Source: Cercis canadensis (Eukaryota > Streptophyta > Magnoliopsida > Fabales > Fabaceae). From it: a stretch of DNA of 64,000 nucleotides. A program made the position numbers and the translations under genes. Below, piece by piece: positions 1 through 11,759 of this stretch. The notes below the pieces were generated by a model, which saw only the letters and a program-made list of their open reading frames with translations, did not search any database and was not told the origin of the DNA. Positions within the stretch are counted from its first letter, which is position 1. Each line of letters opens with the position of its first letter. Where the stretch lies: the NCBI GenBank assembly GCA_003255065.1, contig QAOA01006077.1, positions 222,649 to 286,648 of the forward strand. Direction: 5' to 3'.

Positions 1-2700
1 ATCTTCTTTCAAAGGCCACTTTATATAGTATGATTTTTTTACAAAGAACCAAATGGTATGTGGTGGAATAATAATTAAATCATCCTCAAAACTCATAAAT
101 TTTGAGCTTGAATTAGAATTATAGTGAAAATATTTTTTTAAAAAAAAAGGAAGGTGACATAGAAAGAGAAGTGATTGTATAATTGGGGTTTTGACCAATG
201 GCTGAAGATTGAGTAAGAAGCTTGAATCAGCTAGTTAGTAATGATGTGTGAGCGAGGCCCATGAACATATATGAAGGCGTGGTTCACGACTTTGTGGTTC
301 GCCGACGTGATTATTGTACTCTGTGGGGTCCCTGATCCTTTGGTGGGGCCCAACTAGGGACCACAAGCAAGCTGTTTCCTCCTCAACCGAAAGTAAACTA
401 TTTTTCTCTTTTTTTTTTTTTTTAAATTTTTGTTTTCCAAAATAAATAGTTTCAACAAAGAAACAAAATTGAAATCGGTTTAAGTAAGCACTTTTTTCTT
501 TTCTTAATTTTTTACTATTTTTCTTTTCTCGTCTCTAATTGCTCTGCTCTGCCTCTGTTGTCTGTTCTGCTCCCATGATACCCTGCTCTGTTCCTTCCCT
601 ATCTAAGATTCTGGACTGTAGTAACAAGCTTTTTACCCGTTGATCATATTAAAATTCCACAAATGCCATTGTCATTGCAAAAGAAAAATTGGTAGAATTA
701 TTAAAAAAATAGTTATTAAAATTACTTTTAAAATTTTTAAATAACTATAAAAAATATTATCATGTTATTGGTTTTTGTTTTTTAAACAGATTTTTTACCT
801 TTTTTTTTATTAATTTTCCCAAAAAAAAGTACAAGAATTATAAAAGAAGAAAAATTAAAAACAAAAATCAACAATATGATAAAGTAGACTACTTTCTGTT
901 TTTCATGGTTATTTTTATGTTTTTAAAAGAGATTCTCCTTAACTTTATTTTTCATAATATTCCCAAAAAAAATTTAAGATACAAACAGCTTATTCCAACA
1001 TCCAACCATAAAAGCAAGTATTTTATTTTATTTTATTTTATTTGTGAAATGCATTAATATAGTTTTGATGTTGTTAATTTAGCTCATCTTTATTGACTAG
1101 TATTTTTAATTCATGGAAAAAAGAGAGTTGCTAATGCTTAGTAGAATTATTAAAGAGTAGTGATATTTTTTACACATCTTTTATGGGTTGGAGCTCAGAG
1201 ATAACATGTTGTCTGCTCTCCTTTCCTTTCCATTTTAGGGGATGCAAAGATGTATGTGATATTATCTGTTGGACATGATTGAGAAATTAGGCACAAAGTT
1301 TTATTAAAGTTGGTCCATTTCTGATTAGACACAAAGTTTGAATAATTGAAGAATTTTTAGTGGAACCATTTTTCACTCATCTCATGCATGCATATAGATT
1401 CAATCATACATAAAGTGATTATATATATATATATAGTAAAAAGCTCCTTAAGAAAGTAATTTATGTAAAGATTTAGGTTTTTTTTTTTTTAAAATTTTGA
1501 CTACGACTCTAGATTGAAACACAAAATTTACAAACTCTTCTAAAAAATTAGTTTTGATTCAATGATAAATTGATAATATAAAAGAGTTCTACATAATTTA
1601 GTATCGTATGTGCTCTTACGTATTAATGAATTATTATGTGATGTACCCACAAAAAAATAATGTGCTGTTACATTATTTTTAGAAAAATTATGTTAAATTA
1701 TTCTTAGGCTTTTTCTTAAGTTCCTAACAACTTTAAATTTTTAGAAAATTTGATTCCTTGACAATTAACAAAAAAAAAAAAATAAATTATGTTAACCTCC
1801 TTTGAGATTTAAGATTTAAGAAACCTACACTCATACACAATTTAATAAGATATTATATAAAGATCTCCTTCTTTAATTTGAAATTATACAATGACCTCCT
1901 ATCTATAAACAAAATAAGTAGCTCCAAATGGAGAATTATCAAAAAAATAAAATTAAAAACTGTTTTTCAAAAATAGAAAAATAATTACTGAAAATACATA
2001 ATAACCACTACGCATAATGTTATTGGTTTCTATTTTTGAAATTTTTTTTTGGTGTTCTCCCAATATCAAATATAGAGAGAGAGAGAAAAAAAATCTAAAT
2101 TCATGTCTTTTTGTTGATAAAAAGAGGTCATTATATAATTTTAAACTATAGAAAATTAGAAAGTATGAGTATACATTATTCAAACCTTGGAAAAGATTTT
2201 TACCAAAAAAAAACACCTTAGAAGAGATGAATGTGAAATTGATTCATAAAATTAAATTTACATTAGTACTTATCATCACATATATCAACAAATGCTTATG
2301 TGGTTTCTGTATAACAAATGCTTGTTCCACACTACTAAATTTGACACCGTTAATATCAATTGAGTTACTGAAATTTGAATTACAATGTCATATTGGCTAA
2401 GTTGATAAAATATGAGTTATATATAAAAAAAATCAAAAAAACAATTTTTTTGATAGAATCAAATAAATTTAATTAAAGTTAAACAAATGCAAATTTATTA
2501 GTGCATGGGTAGCGGCTTTATTTTAAAAACAAATTATTGTACTTTTTTCACTAGAGGAATAAAAAACTAGAAAGGTCAATTTCAATTGTCAAAATAGCAT
2601 TTTGTTTTTATCGTTTTCTCAAATTAAAAAATGGGGCCTATCCAAATTCCAAAGCATCTTTCATTTTTTTTTCACCTTCCGGTGACCCTCCCTGTAAAGA
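1..2700. other. AT-rich intergenic DNA and upstream region of first gene
   Basis: No gene is supported here. The stretch is very AT-rich with long A and T runs, a short TA microsatellite near 1421-1434 and a (TTTTA)n run near 1021-1040. A CT-rich tract near 2712-2728 lies about 200 bases upstream of the first start codon and is typical of plant promoter or 5' leader DNA. The only open frame (1953-2216, minus) is low-complexity and resembles no family I know. Confidence 0.6.
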
Positions 2701-2911
2701 GCGCACATGCTACTCTCTCTCTCTCTTTCCAAAATTTACGTGTTTAAGTACTCCAACAAGCTTTGGTTACCGTGTAAAGCCTTAGCTACTGCCATTGTTC
2801 TAGTACTGGTAAATAGTCTCTCCCACCCTTATCTCTTGCTCTGAAAGTCTCCACTGTGGCGATCAGAAGCTAAGTGAGAATGGTGAAAAGCAGCAATTTT
2901 TAGCAGCAACA

Positions 2912-5900
2912 ATGGTGGAAGACCATAACTATGGGTGGCCACCCATAGGGGCTCCTTTAAATGTGCAGAGAGAGGAGCATTGGAGCAATTTTGATAGCTC
3001 AGTCAATGCAGTTTCATTTGGGTTCGTTGCCACTGCCATTCTTATCTCAATGTTCTTGGTTATGGCTATTTTTGAGAGATTCCTCAGACCCACCTCGACG
3101 GCGTTGTCGCCGTCCCGTCGCCGGAGCCATGGGGACATTGAATCCCAGATGGGGTTCAACGGGAAGCTTGGTCATCCATCACCTAAAGTAAGTGAACTGT
3201 TTTTCGACTTGGGGTTGCTTTCCAACTCCATGTGTCAATGTGGAAGGTCTTAACTTTCTTGACTGTGACTTGGTTCCCGGTATTAATGGTCTAAAAGGTG
3301 GCTTCTTTATTGTGCATTTGGAGGTGTTTTCCTTTCTAATTCATTTTTTCCTTTCATATTTCCCTTTAGCCAAACAGGAAAATGCAGCATACTCTTTCTG
3401 CCCAATGGAAAACCTTGATTCTTTTACTTTGGGTAGTTATTTTGATTTCTGGAAACGTGATGATTATTTCTCTGACAAAAAAGTTTTGTTGCCTAATTTT
3501 TGCTGTTAAGTATCACTTACATAAATTGCATCTGCTCCCTATACTACTAGAGTGTTTATTAGAGTGCTGGATCTTGAGCATGCATTTATGATGAAAATTA
3601 CGTAGCCCCGTTTTACTCAGAAATCTTCTCTTCTTTGCTTGATCACCACTCTCACCTCCACCATTACCATCATCTTCATCTCCTTTTGGCATTTTTGTTC
3701 GTTTTCCTGTTCCATTGTCTTTTATATTCTCCACAAACACAAAAAGGGACTTTCATTAGAGATTTTCATAGTGGACTAATGTTCCTCCTCTCATCTTCAA
3801 TTGGCCAGCCTTTCAAATGCTTATGCTTTCTTTCACCTTGGTAAATAAATGTTCTTGCTTACTGTGTGGTAGCTCCTCCTGCAGCCCCTTCAAAATTAAA
3901 AGGGGCAAAATGTTAAATCTGCATTTATCATCCGACAAACCCAGATCTCTTTGTTCTTATTTGGTCTATTTGAAAATTGAACTTGAGGCCTTTATTCTAA
4001 CCCCACCCTGTTTTTCATTTTATTCTCATCTACATAACCACATTCCCTAAACTATCTTCATTATCATTTCACTCTGTTGTCTTCTATTTTTTGTTTGTAA
4101 ATACGCGCTTTAGATGTCTTCTCCTGGATGATTGGTCCCAACTCCCAAGCCATGATTCTTGGGACTCTATGTACATGTTTATGTTGAGACCCACCATTGT
4201 CCTTCATGTCCGTTAGCCCCATCACCTCCAATCTTTAATGATATCATGCATGGCCGGTGTCTGTGATCTGAGACAGATGGTCAACCTTTTCCAGCAAGTC
4301 TTATTTTATTGTCTTCTTATCTAAATCTTAGCCATTTAATTGTGCATTCTACTATTAGCTGCTATTGGAGAAAGTGACTTATTATTTATAGTAACTTTTT
4401 GTTTATATATTTGTTCTTGGGTTATGCATCATTAAACATTAGTACTAATTACTGTTTAACATAGGTTATTATTAATGCTGTAGTATCCTTTAATTAGCCA
4501 GTATTGTGCTACAATTTTGTTGTCTACCTTTTGTCATTCCTTTGAAGGAACACAGCAGGCCCACCCTACTAATCCAACCTTAATGTTCAATAGCAGAGTA
4601 CAACTTGATTGAGACATAGCTTGTGAAGCTGGTTCCCTCAACTTTGGAAAAAGATTATTGATTCTCTTGTATATGCCAATGTGGTTTTTAATGCAAACCC
4701 CCCTCATTAGGATAATATAAAAATTAATACTTTTTGTTTGGGCATTTAGATTATACTAAGGATCTTACTATGGTGCTGATGGAATAAAAAATATGTGAAT
4801 GTGAGTAAATGCTTCATGCACTTAGCTTCTGACAGGGATTCTTTTATTGTTTATGGAACCACCCAGGGAGGCCATGTCAGGCATTTTTTTATTTTATATT
4901 AACCAAAGTTATGTAATATCAGAGTCAGTTTGACATTTTAGTAACGAATCATGCCAATGGGAATATAAAGAGGAATCAGACAGATAGCTAGAAATAGAGA
5001 ATGTGATTATTGAATCACTAATCTCTGTGTCAAGTAACCTGAAACCCTCTTCGGATCAGGACTATTTGCCTTTATTCTTCATCTTTATAAGGTAGTGACC
5101 CCAAATTTAAATATGTTTTTATATTGCCAAACATGGACTTTTTAAATCTTAAGGCAATTACTATGCATGATTTCCCATGGTTCCATATGTCTTGTCTGTA
5201 TGCTTGTTTGATTTCTAGGTGGACACTGTAATGTCTTGCATATAATATTATAATGTAAAAGTCAAATTATTTGAGATAGATGTTGGATGATGATGGTGAC
5301 TTTCTAGCAAGTCCAGATCGAAGGAAAAGATAAATAGTAAATTGCATTAGGGACATTGGCATTTTGTTGGATTCGTTGAATGTGTTCCTTTTGCTCTTTA
5401 TTTTATTTCATTTGATATCTGAGTGAGGGACACAAGAAGATTCTGTGTCCCTAGTTAATCTAGTTACTTAGATAATTGATGGGATGCATATCACTAGCAA
5501 AACCTTAACTAATAAGCTTAGTATCAGATGCACACATCTTAACAGTATAATTCAGTTCAGCCATTGTTTTATTAACTATTAATTATCTTGCAAAGCTTAT
5601 TGGTGCTTTAGCAACACTTTTCTTTTTTGTTTTCCTGGGTGACATCATTCTAATTTCTATCTGCTTAAGCCTTAGCATTTAAGATACATGTCTCTGTGAA
5701 ATAGCATTCTTTTCTCTCCATCATAATGTTGTTATTATGAACTAATCTGATTGATTCCTTGGCTGAAAATCTGTGGATTGCATAGCAAGCAACACTTTTT
5801 ATTTGAAAGATTTAAATTAAGCATTTTTAAGACATGTTTTTATGCATGTTTGGTTGCCTCCAAAAAGATGGGTAAAGGCTACCCTCCTTCATTAATTTTA

Positions 5901-6150
5901 TACCCTTTTGTTATTATNAAACATACCCTTAGCTTGACTTTTCATCAATTTATATGTTTTTAACTTTCTGCAGATGAGTGTATATGCCAGTGGAGTTTCA
6001 GTTCTTATGCCTGGAGATGAGTTTCCTACATTCATTGCCCACCCAGCCCCTGCGCCGTGTTGCCCTGAACGGATATCATGGCCTTCTCACCAGCATGACA
6101 CATTACCTTGTGCTACTTCAAATTCCATGTCTAATATTAACCAAGTATGA
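2912..6150 (+). CDS. Small plant membrane protein, one transmembrane helix, function unknown (2 exons, 150 aa)
   Basis: The model joins 2912..3187 and 5974..6150. Exon 1 ends at a strong donor (AAA then gtaagt) and exon 2 follows ctgcag; both are in phase 0, giving 150 residues. The N-terminus carries the motif YGWPPIGAPLNVQREEHW (residues 7-24). A hydrophobic helix spans about residues 32-54, followed by a basic cytosol-like stretch with SPSRRR. The C-terminal half has FPTFIAHPAPAPC and no recognised catalytic site. From memory, the N-terminal motif marks a conserved plant-specific family of uncharacterised transmembrane proteins, but I can assign no function. The 2.8-kb intron is long for such a small gene. 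The start is the first ATG of the frame, and transcribed leader probably begins near 2800. A long 3' UTR to about 6500 is plausible. The single N at 5918 lies in the intron. Confidence 0.8.
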
Positions 6151-6599
6151 GATGAGAGCTGCATATGAGAAGTCCTGCATATTCTATCATGGAGATGAAG
6201 AAATATCTCTGAAGATTCTTGCCTTCCATTTTTACCCAGAGGAGCTCTTTATACCATGTAAATAGGCATTTAGTTGGGGCAAACTGGGTTTGGCAATGAG
6301 ATCCAGCTAATGTGCACCCTTTTTTCTTCTCCAACAAGAATGAAGCTTAGGTTGTCCAAAATCAATGTAAATCTGTTTTCAAGAGATGGAGTGCTGTGCC
6401 CATCAATTGGGTAAACCTTCTCTGTAAAATTTGAGACTTTAGATTTTTATTGAAAAGGGAAGAAGTCATTTGTGGATGTAATATCATCATACATGCATGG
6501 AACTAATGTACCATGAGAAAGAAAGTTGAGGGAATGCTAACCTTGTCACCTTTTGGTGGAGCAATCTCCTCTTTATTAATCTAGTTGTCCAACAAAAAC

Positions 6600-9440
6600 A
6601 CTATTAACCTTCATAAATTGAAACCAGACAAGGTTTTTGAGCATTTAAAATTTTAAATCATTAAATCTTAATCAAAATAATTACACATTTCGGTGTAAGA
6701 TAATTTTTACACTTGTAAATGTTACAATGTTCAACTTCCTCTTGAAGTGGGTTAAACTGGCCAGCCCACTACCACAAAGGTGATAAATAGCTAAAAGAAA
6801 TAAGCCATGAGCAATTCTCATTAGAGACAGACAAATTATGTGCCAATGTTCTGTCCATTTCCAAATGCTCATCATATGGATTCTTATTTATTTCCATTTC
6901 CACTTGATAACTAATAAGGAAAGAAGGAAGGGTGCTTGGAGCACAAGGTACTTCACTTCTTGAAGGATTTTGTTTGGTATCCAGAGCATGTCCTGGGTTT
7001 CATACACATGATATGGACATTGTGTACTTGAGAATTCAATGTACAGAAAAAGAAGCTGCAAGTTCTACATAGAGCTGACCAAAAAAACTTCTTTTTCTTG
7101 GTCCGGGTCATATACAAGCTGAGCTGCGGATCAGCAAAATGCTAGCCCAGCCCAGCCCAGCCCAGCCCAGCCCTATGTGAGTTGCAAGCTAAACCGGACG
7201 AGCAGCTCGCCGGTACATATTTGCTAAACCGGACGAGCAGCTCGCCGGTACATATCTGCTGCATTTTTTTTTTCGGGTTTTAAGGCAACAAGCAATGGGC
7301 TGATTGTGCCTCCAAATTCTGGTCTGCTGACATTTCCGACCATGCGCCTTGTAACCTATGATCCAGCAAGAAATTAAATCAAGTATTGTCTATATGACAA
7401 TCATACTAAACTTTCTTAGCAAAGGAAGGAAGTACGTCTGAAATAATTATAGCATGACTCATCCTATACAAATTTATTAGAGAAAATCTAATTAATTCAT
7501 ATAACATGAACTTGTTTAACTCCAAACAATATCATAATGACATATTTTTCAAGACAATTACTAACCACTTGCAAATCAAATCAAATGCATTAGTCATAGA
7601 TAACCATTTTTAACATCTATTTGCTTCTTCCACTTATATTTTAATGAGAATGTCAATCACGTTATCCCTTTTTAAATTTTAGTGGAGGCACATATTGACG
7701 AATCCTTATAGCTCTAAATAATGCCAAAACATTCTTATAGTGGTCCATTAAAGAACCCATATATTGCTTGTCTTTTGGGTTGAATTTTGAACGTTGAGTT
7801 TCAAGACTAGGGGCATAAGACATTCCTCCTTTCTCCATATCATTCCACATGATTGGATGGTAGATAAACTGTTTGTCTCTATGCTTGAAAGAGACGACGT
7901 AAGAAAAAATCCAAAATGACTAATATATTACCAACAAAGTGTAAACCCACCAAGAGAAAGGACCTATAATGGTTTGATATAAAATTAGGACCACTAGATA
8001 TCAACTTGTCCTCATTGCCCTAGCCCTAACGGCAACAACGTAGATTTCCCTCCATCTCCAAACCAAATTCAATGTATATATATAAAATCACTTACTACAT
8101 TTGCTCAAATAAAAACAATTTTAGGGAGACAAATTTCAAAACATCAATATTGTGCTAACCATATATGGTGGAAATGCTTTCTATTTACTAAACGACCTCT
8201 GGCCAAGTGGTATTACAGTTGTTCTTAGACTGGACGGATTTAATGTTCGAATTTGGAGTCGTAATTAAAAGTACTAGAAAAAAGAAATGCTCTATGGTGT
8301 ATGGCTTTTTTAGATGTCCTAACTTGTGAGTTAAAAATTTTATTGACCTATTTGTATTATCTATGAAGCCTTATATTGTTGTGATTAAGAAGCATTATTT
8401 GTGTTACAATTTGGGGAAAAAAGGTTGATAGGGCTCTAGGAGAGTGAAAGAAATCCATTCCCCACAAGAGTAATGCATGTTCAAAGTATTAACCATATGT
8501 TATCAAACATTAAATAAAATGCAAGATATTAACCAGATGTTGATCTAATTAATCATTCTCTTTATAAATTTTTTTGCTTACATAGTGGAACATTTTATTA
8601 ATCCATCTGCATTTGTCTTTTTTCCATAGAATGGAAGCGTTTCTAACATTCCTCATGAAGCAGGAAACTAACAACCAGAACCAATACAGAAGGATTCTAC
8701 TATAATATAATCTTATAAACTTTTGTTCCTTTTGAAAGACTCTGATTAAAAAATGAAAGTCATTTATAAAAGTCAAATCCAAGATCTCAATAATTGAATC
8801 TAGCTCGGCTTTAAACTGTGAATCTATTCGTAGCCTTAAGTTTGATTTGAAAAATCAAACACTTACTATATACATTGCTTTTGCTTTGCCGAGAAGTACG
8901 TGGCTCTATTCCTTAACTTTAAGGGAATGTTTGGTAAAGAAGTAATATTTAATGGAGTGAATTCTATTATTTTTATGCAAATTTGGTTGCATAAATGAAT
9001 AAGAAGTAATTTTTTATTATTTATATGAGTAGATTAATGTTTATATTTTTGTTAACCTTTTTAAATATTATTCTATTAAATTTTACCCCCTTATCCTAAG
9101 AAAAAACAAAAAAGAATGAGTGGATTAGGGTTTTAGATTTAGAATAATATTATTCACACTTAGTTAATTCCTTATCACTTAACTCACATTGATACAACTA
9201 CTATAATTTAAGCTCAATTAAATTTACTTAAATTTTATTTTTTGATACAAATTAGTGTTATTATACATAAAACTCTTCTTATTTTATTACAATTGCAAAT
9301 CTTAATTAAATTTACACCTTATAAATCAGACTAGAAACACTTTATTTTATGAATAACTCGAATTTAACTCAACCAACACTTATGATAAAGTATGCTATAA
9401 GAGTAGTGAGTGTACTATTTTTTGACCTAAATTTTACCTT
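6600..9440. other. Intergenic DNA without a supported gene
   Basis: Apart from the tandem repeat at 7142-7257, I see no gene. Short frames on the minus strand (7662-7850, 8549-8782) have no recognisable motif and no splice context. Around 8190-8290 there is a tRNA-like stretch (ccaagtggtatta, then gttcgaatttgg) that may be the head of a decayed SINE, but I could not find target duplications. The phrase aagggaatgtttggt near 8931 resembles the end of a MITE with no convincing partner. Confidence 0.5.
7142..7257 (+). repeat. Local tandem repeats: (CCCAG)n run and two 35-bp units
   Basis: A CCCAG/CCAGC pentamer run at about 7145-7173 is followed by two adjacent copies of a 35-bp unit starting gctaaaccggacgagcagct (7188-7222 and 7223-7257). 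The copies are nearly identical and end in cggtacatat. The stretch is much more GC-rich than its surroundings. No gene overlaps it. A recent local duplication is the simplest reading. Confidence 0.75.
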
Positions 9441-9453
9441 GTGATAGTATGAA

Positions 9454-9895
9454 CCAATGTTTTTAAAATCAAACTAGCACTCGATTAAGATACCGATTCG
9501 GTTGATACCCTTGACTCGTTATATTGGTTGGGTCGCCCAGAACCGGTGCAAACCGATTTCTATTGTTAATAACCAGCCAATTATTTTTTCCTCTCAAAAA
9601 ATGATTGAAAAGATAAAAATTACCTATGTGCTAATTCAAACTCAACGCATGGGTGTGTGGTTCTTTTAAGAAATTACAATTATCACCAAATTACGTTGAG
9701 TTGCCTGTCATCTTATCTATTTTTTAATTTTTTATATATTTTTTTCATTATAATAAGTAAATAAAATATTTTATATATATATTATTTATAAAATCATATA
9801 TGACATCATACGGTTCAACCCGCGGTCCAATTAACTCAACCGCTACTAATCTATTAAAATCAGTTCTTTCATCAATTCGAGTTTTAAAACATTGG
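9454..9895. mobile_element. Non-autonomous DNA transposon (MITE), 442 bp
   Basis: The ends form a terminal inverted repeat: the left starts CCAATGTTTTTAAAA and the right ends TTTTAAAACATTGG. The flanking direct repeat is TATGAA on both sides (9448-9453 and 9896-9901), possibly longer with an ambiguous G. The interior has gttcaacccgcggtccaatt-like sequence found in many dispersed plant MITEs. There is no coding capacity. The superfamily is uncertain; hAT-like is possible but would usually give 8 bp of target duplication. Confidence 0.7.
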
Positions 9896-9901
9896 TATGA
9901 A

Positions 9902-10876
9902 CTATGAACATCGAAGTTGTCAAATCTCAAATGCCTTTCCTTCCTAGTATTCTTTTCTTAGTAGTGCGTCTCCCGATTTAGTTGTCTAAACTCTAAAGTA
10001 GAAACGCTCTCATCTCAAAAAATAAAACCTCAAGAAGCACAAAACCATGTGCGTGAGACTGTGTTACTGTGTTCTAACCTTACCAATATAGACAAGCTTA
10101 AAACTTTATAAACCGGTGTGTTACTGTGTTAAGAAGACTCCAAATATTATTTTCCCACAATGTCAAATTTTGGTTTTCATTTTGCCTATTTCTAGGTTTA
10201 TCTTTCTAGCTTTTAACCCTTATTCATGATGAATTGAAATTAACCTTTACCCATGTCCTAGTTAGCTAGGAAAATTAACCCCCTCACAAAATTACTCTTA
10301 GATTCATCAAAATTTACATGTTTATTAACTAAAAACAGATTTTTTATATAAAAAAATTCACTGAACTATGTAGCTTTCCTCTTTGTACTTGATGTGAGGT
10401 TGGATATTTCACTGTCACCAAAAGGAAGGTGAATCTCTTTTAGTTCAAACTGAATCATTTTGGCAGAAACGCAATCTTTCTGAACCTGGCAATGCAAGTA
10501 GTGCAATAGAAGCAATCCACTTGCAGAAGTGAAAACAGAGCAGTGATGTAAATAAATAGAGGTCAATTTTTAACACCAGCAGTAGCAGCATTTACGTATT
10601 CTAGTATCCAAAAGTTTATTGGGAGATAAATGTACCCTTCTGCCTCTCTTCCCCCATCTACCATGTCCTACGACTACAATTGACTTTGACTTACAAAATA
10701 TTTACCCCGACAGTAAATTAACTCGAAATATAGTAAAAAAGAAAAAAGAACATAAATTTTACTTAGTTACTATGACTTGACATAACCTCATCTACTCTTC
10801 GGCGGGGAGTGGTGGCGCCTCCACTATCCACCACCACCTGCATTGCCTGAATTGAATGACTTCAAAGATGAAAGCT
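9902..10876. other. Intergenic DNA and 3' flank of the minus-strand gene
   Basis: No supported gene. This is the 3' side of the minus-strand gene that ends at 10877 and probably holds its 3' UTR. A 66-codon open frame on the minus strand (10366-10566) has ordinary codon content but no domain I recognise and no convincing splice partners, so I leave it uncalled. Confidence 0.5.
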
Positions 10877-11728
10877 TTAGAGGAAGATGAAGCATTCCAA
10901 TGAAACAGATGGGTTTTCGAGTGACTCATTTGCTGATGACCATTTCCCCTCCATGCTTGAATGCTCCAATTTCCGACCACCACTTTCCGGTGGGGTGGTT
11001 CTGACCCTAGCAGGGGACCGGTTTATTCTTCTCGCGGACGGGCTCCGACCCACGACTGATCTTGTAGGTGGGTTATCAGTCCGAGTCGCCGGTGACCTGG
11101 ATCGCCGGCCGGACTTCTCGCCGGGGTCTCGCCGGTGAACTTCGTTCCTCATTCCCCGATTGCCGATTCCCTGACCCATTTGATCTCTGCTCTGAACCAA
11201 CCTCACAGAACCAGCATTCTTCCGACCCGGCGACTGCTCCGAACGCCGACTGGGAGATTTGCCGACGACCCTTTCTCGTTTTCCAGCGAACTCACCGGAA
11301 AAGGTTCGATTTTTCCGGAGTTTGGCCGGAGATCCGTTGATCCTTTGGCGGATTTCGTCGTCCTCGTCCCTTTTATCAGTAATCGTCGTCGTTGACAAGC
11401 TCTCACTCAAGCTGCAAACTTCAGAAACCTCTGAGATCTCTTCAGCTTTGTCAACGGGGAAAGTCTCCTCAATCTTGCTCTTTTCTTCAAATTTGTCCAA
11501 ACCTGGCTTCTGCGTTGGCTTTTCTGGCTCCAATTTGGCAATGGGTGGCTTCCATTTGGGAGTTTCCGATAGCACTTCCTTCACAGTCTCTTCCTCAACA
11601 GGAGGGGGTGCTCTGCTTTCTAAAGCTTTAACCCGAGAAATGCTAGATCTTGGAAGCTGAGAATTTTGGTTCTTTCTTGGCGATGAAGCTGAATCTGTAG
11701 CTCTATTAGTACTCACACAGCAACCCAT
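10877..11728 (-). CDS. Ser/Arg-rich protein with N-terminal myristoylation/palmitoylation signal (283 aa, intronless)
   Basis: A single open frame runs from an ATG at 11728 to a TAA at 10877. The protein starts MGCCVST: Gly2 fits N-myristoylation and Cys3/Cys4 fit palmitoylation, so membrane association, probably plasma membrane, is likely. The middle (residues about 40-125) is acidic and Glu/Lys/Pro-rich. The C-terminal half is strongly basic with repeated RSPS, KSPSRR and SPARVR motifs, and the protein ends ENPSVSLECFIFL. It appears intrinsically disordered with no enzymatic domain. Plants have a family of similar MGCC-starting, SR-rich proteins often labelled serine/arginine repetitive matrix-like. 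That name reflects composition only, and membrane targeting argues against a spliceosomal role. The gene is GC-richer than its surroundings. Overlapping plus-strand frames are composition shadows. Confidence 0.85.
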   Translation of the reverse strand: MGCCVSTNRATDSASSPRKNQNSQLPRSSISRVKALESRAPPPVEEETVKEVLSETPKWKPPIAKLEPEKPTQKPGLDKFEEKSKIEETFPVDKAEEISEVSEVCSLSESLSTTTITDKRDEDDEIRQRINGSPAKLRKNRTFSGEFAGKRERVVGKSPSRRSEQSPGRKNAGSVRLVQSRDQMGQGIGNRGMRNEVHRRDPGEKSGRRSRSPATRTDNPPTRSVVGRSPSARRINRSPARVRTTPPESGGRKLEHSSMEGKWSSANESLENPSVSLECFIFL

Positions 11729-11759
11729 TTGGCTAGAACTTAGAAATTTTCATTCAAAA

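Noticed and set aside
7662-7850. 62-codon minus-strand frame with protein-like composition
   Set aside because: No family recognised and no neighbouring exons; insufficient support.
10366-10566. 66-codon minus-strand frame
   Set aside because: No recognisable family, no splice partners, probably chance in the 3' flank.
10887-11660. Several long plus-strand open frames opposite the MGCC gene
   Set aside because: They are antisense shadows caused by the GC- and Ser/Arg-rich codons of the minus-strand gene; none shows a domain.
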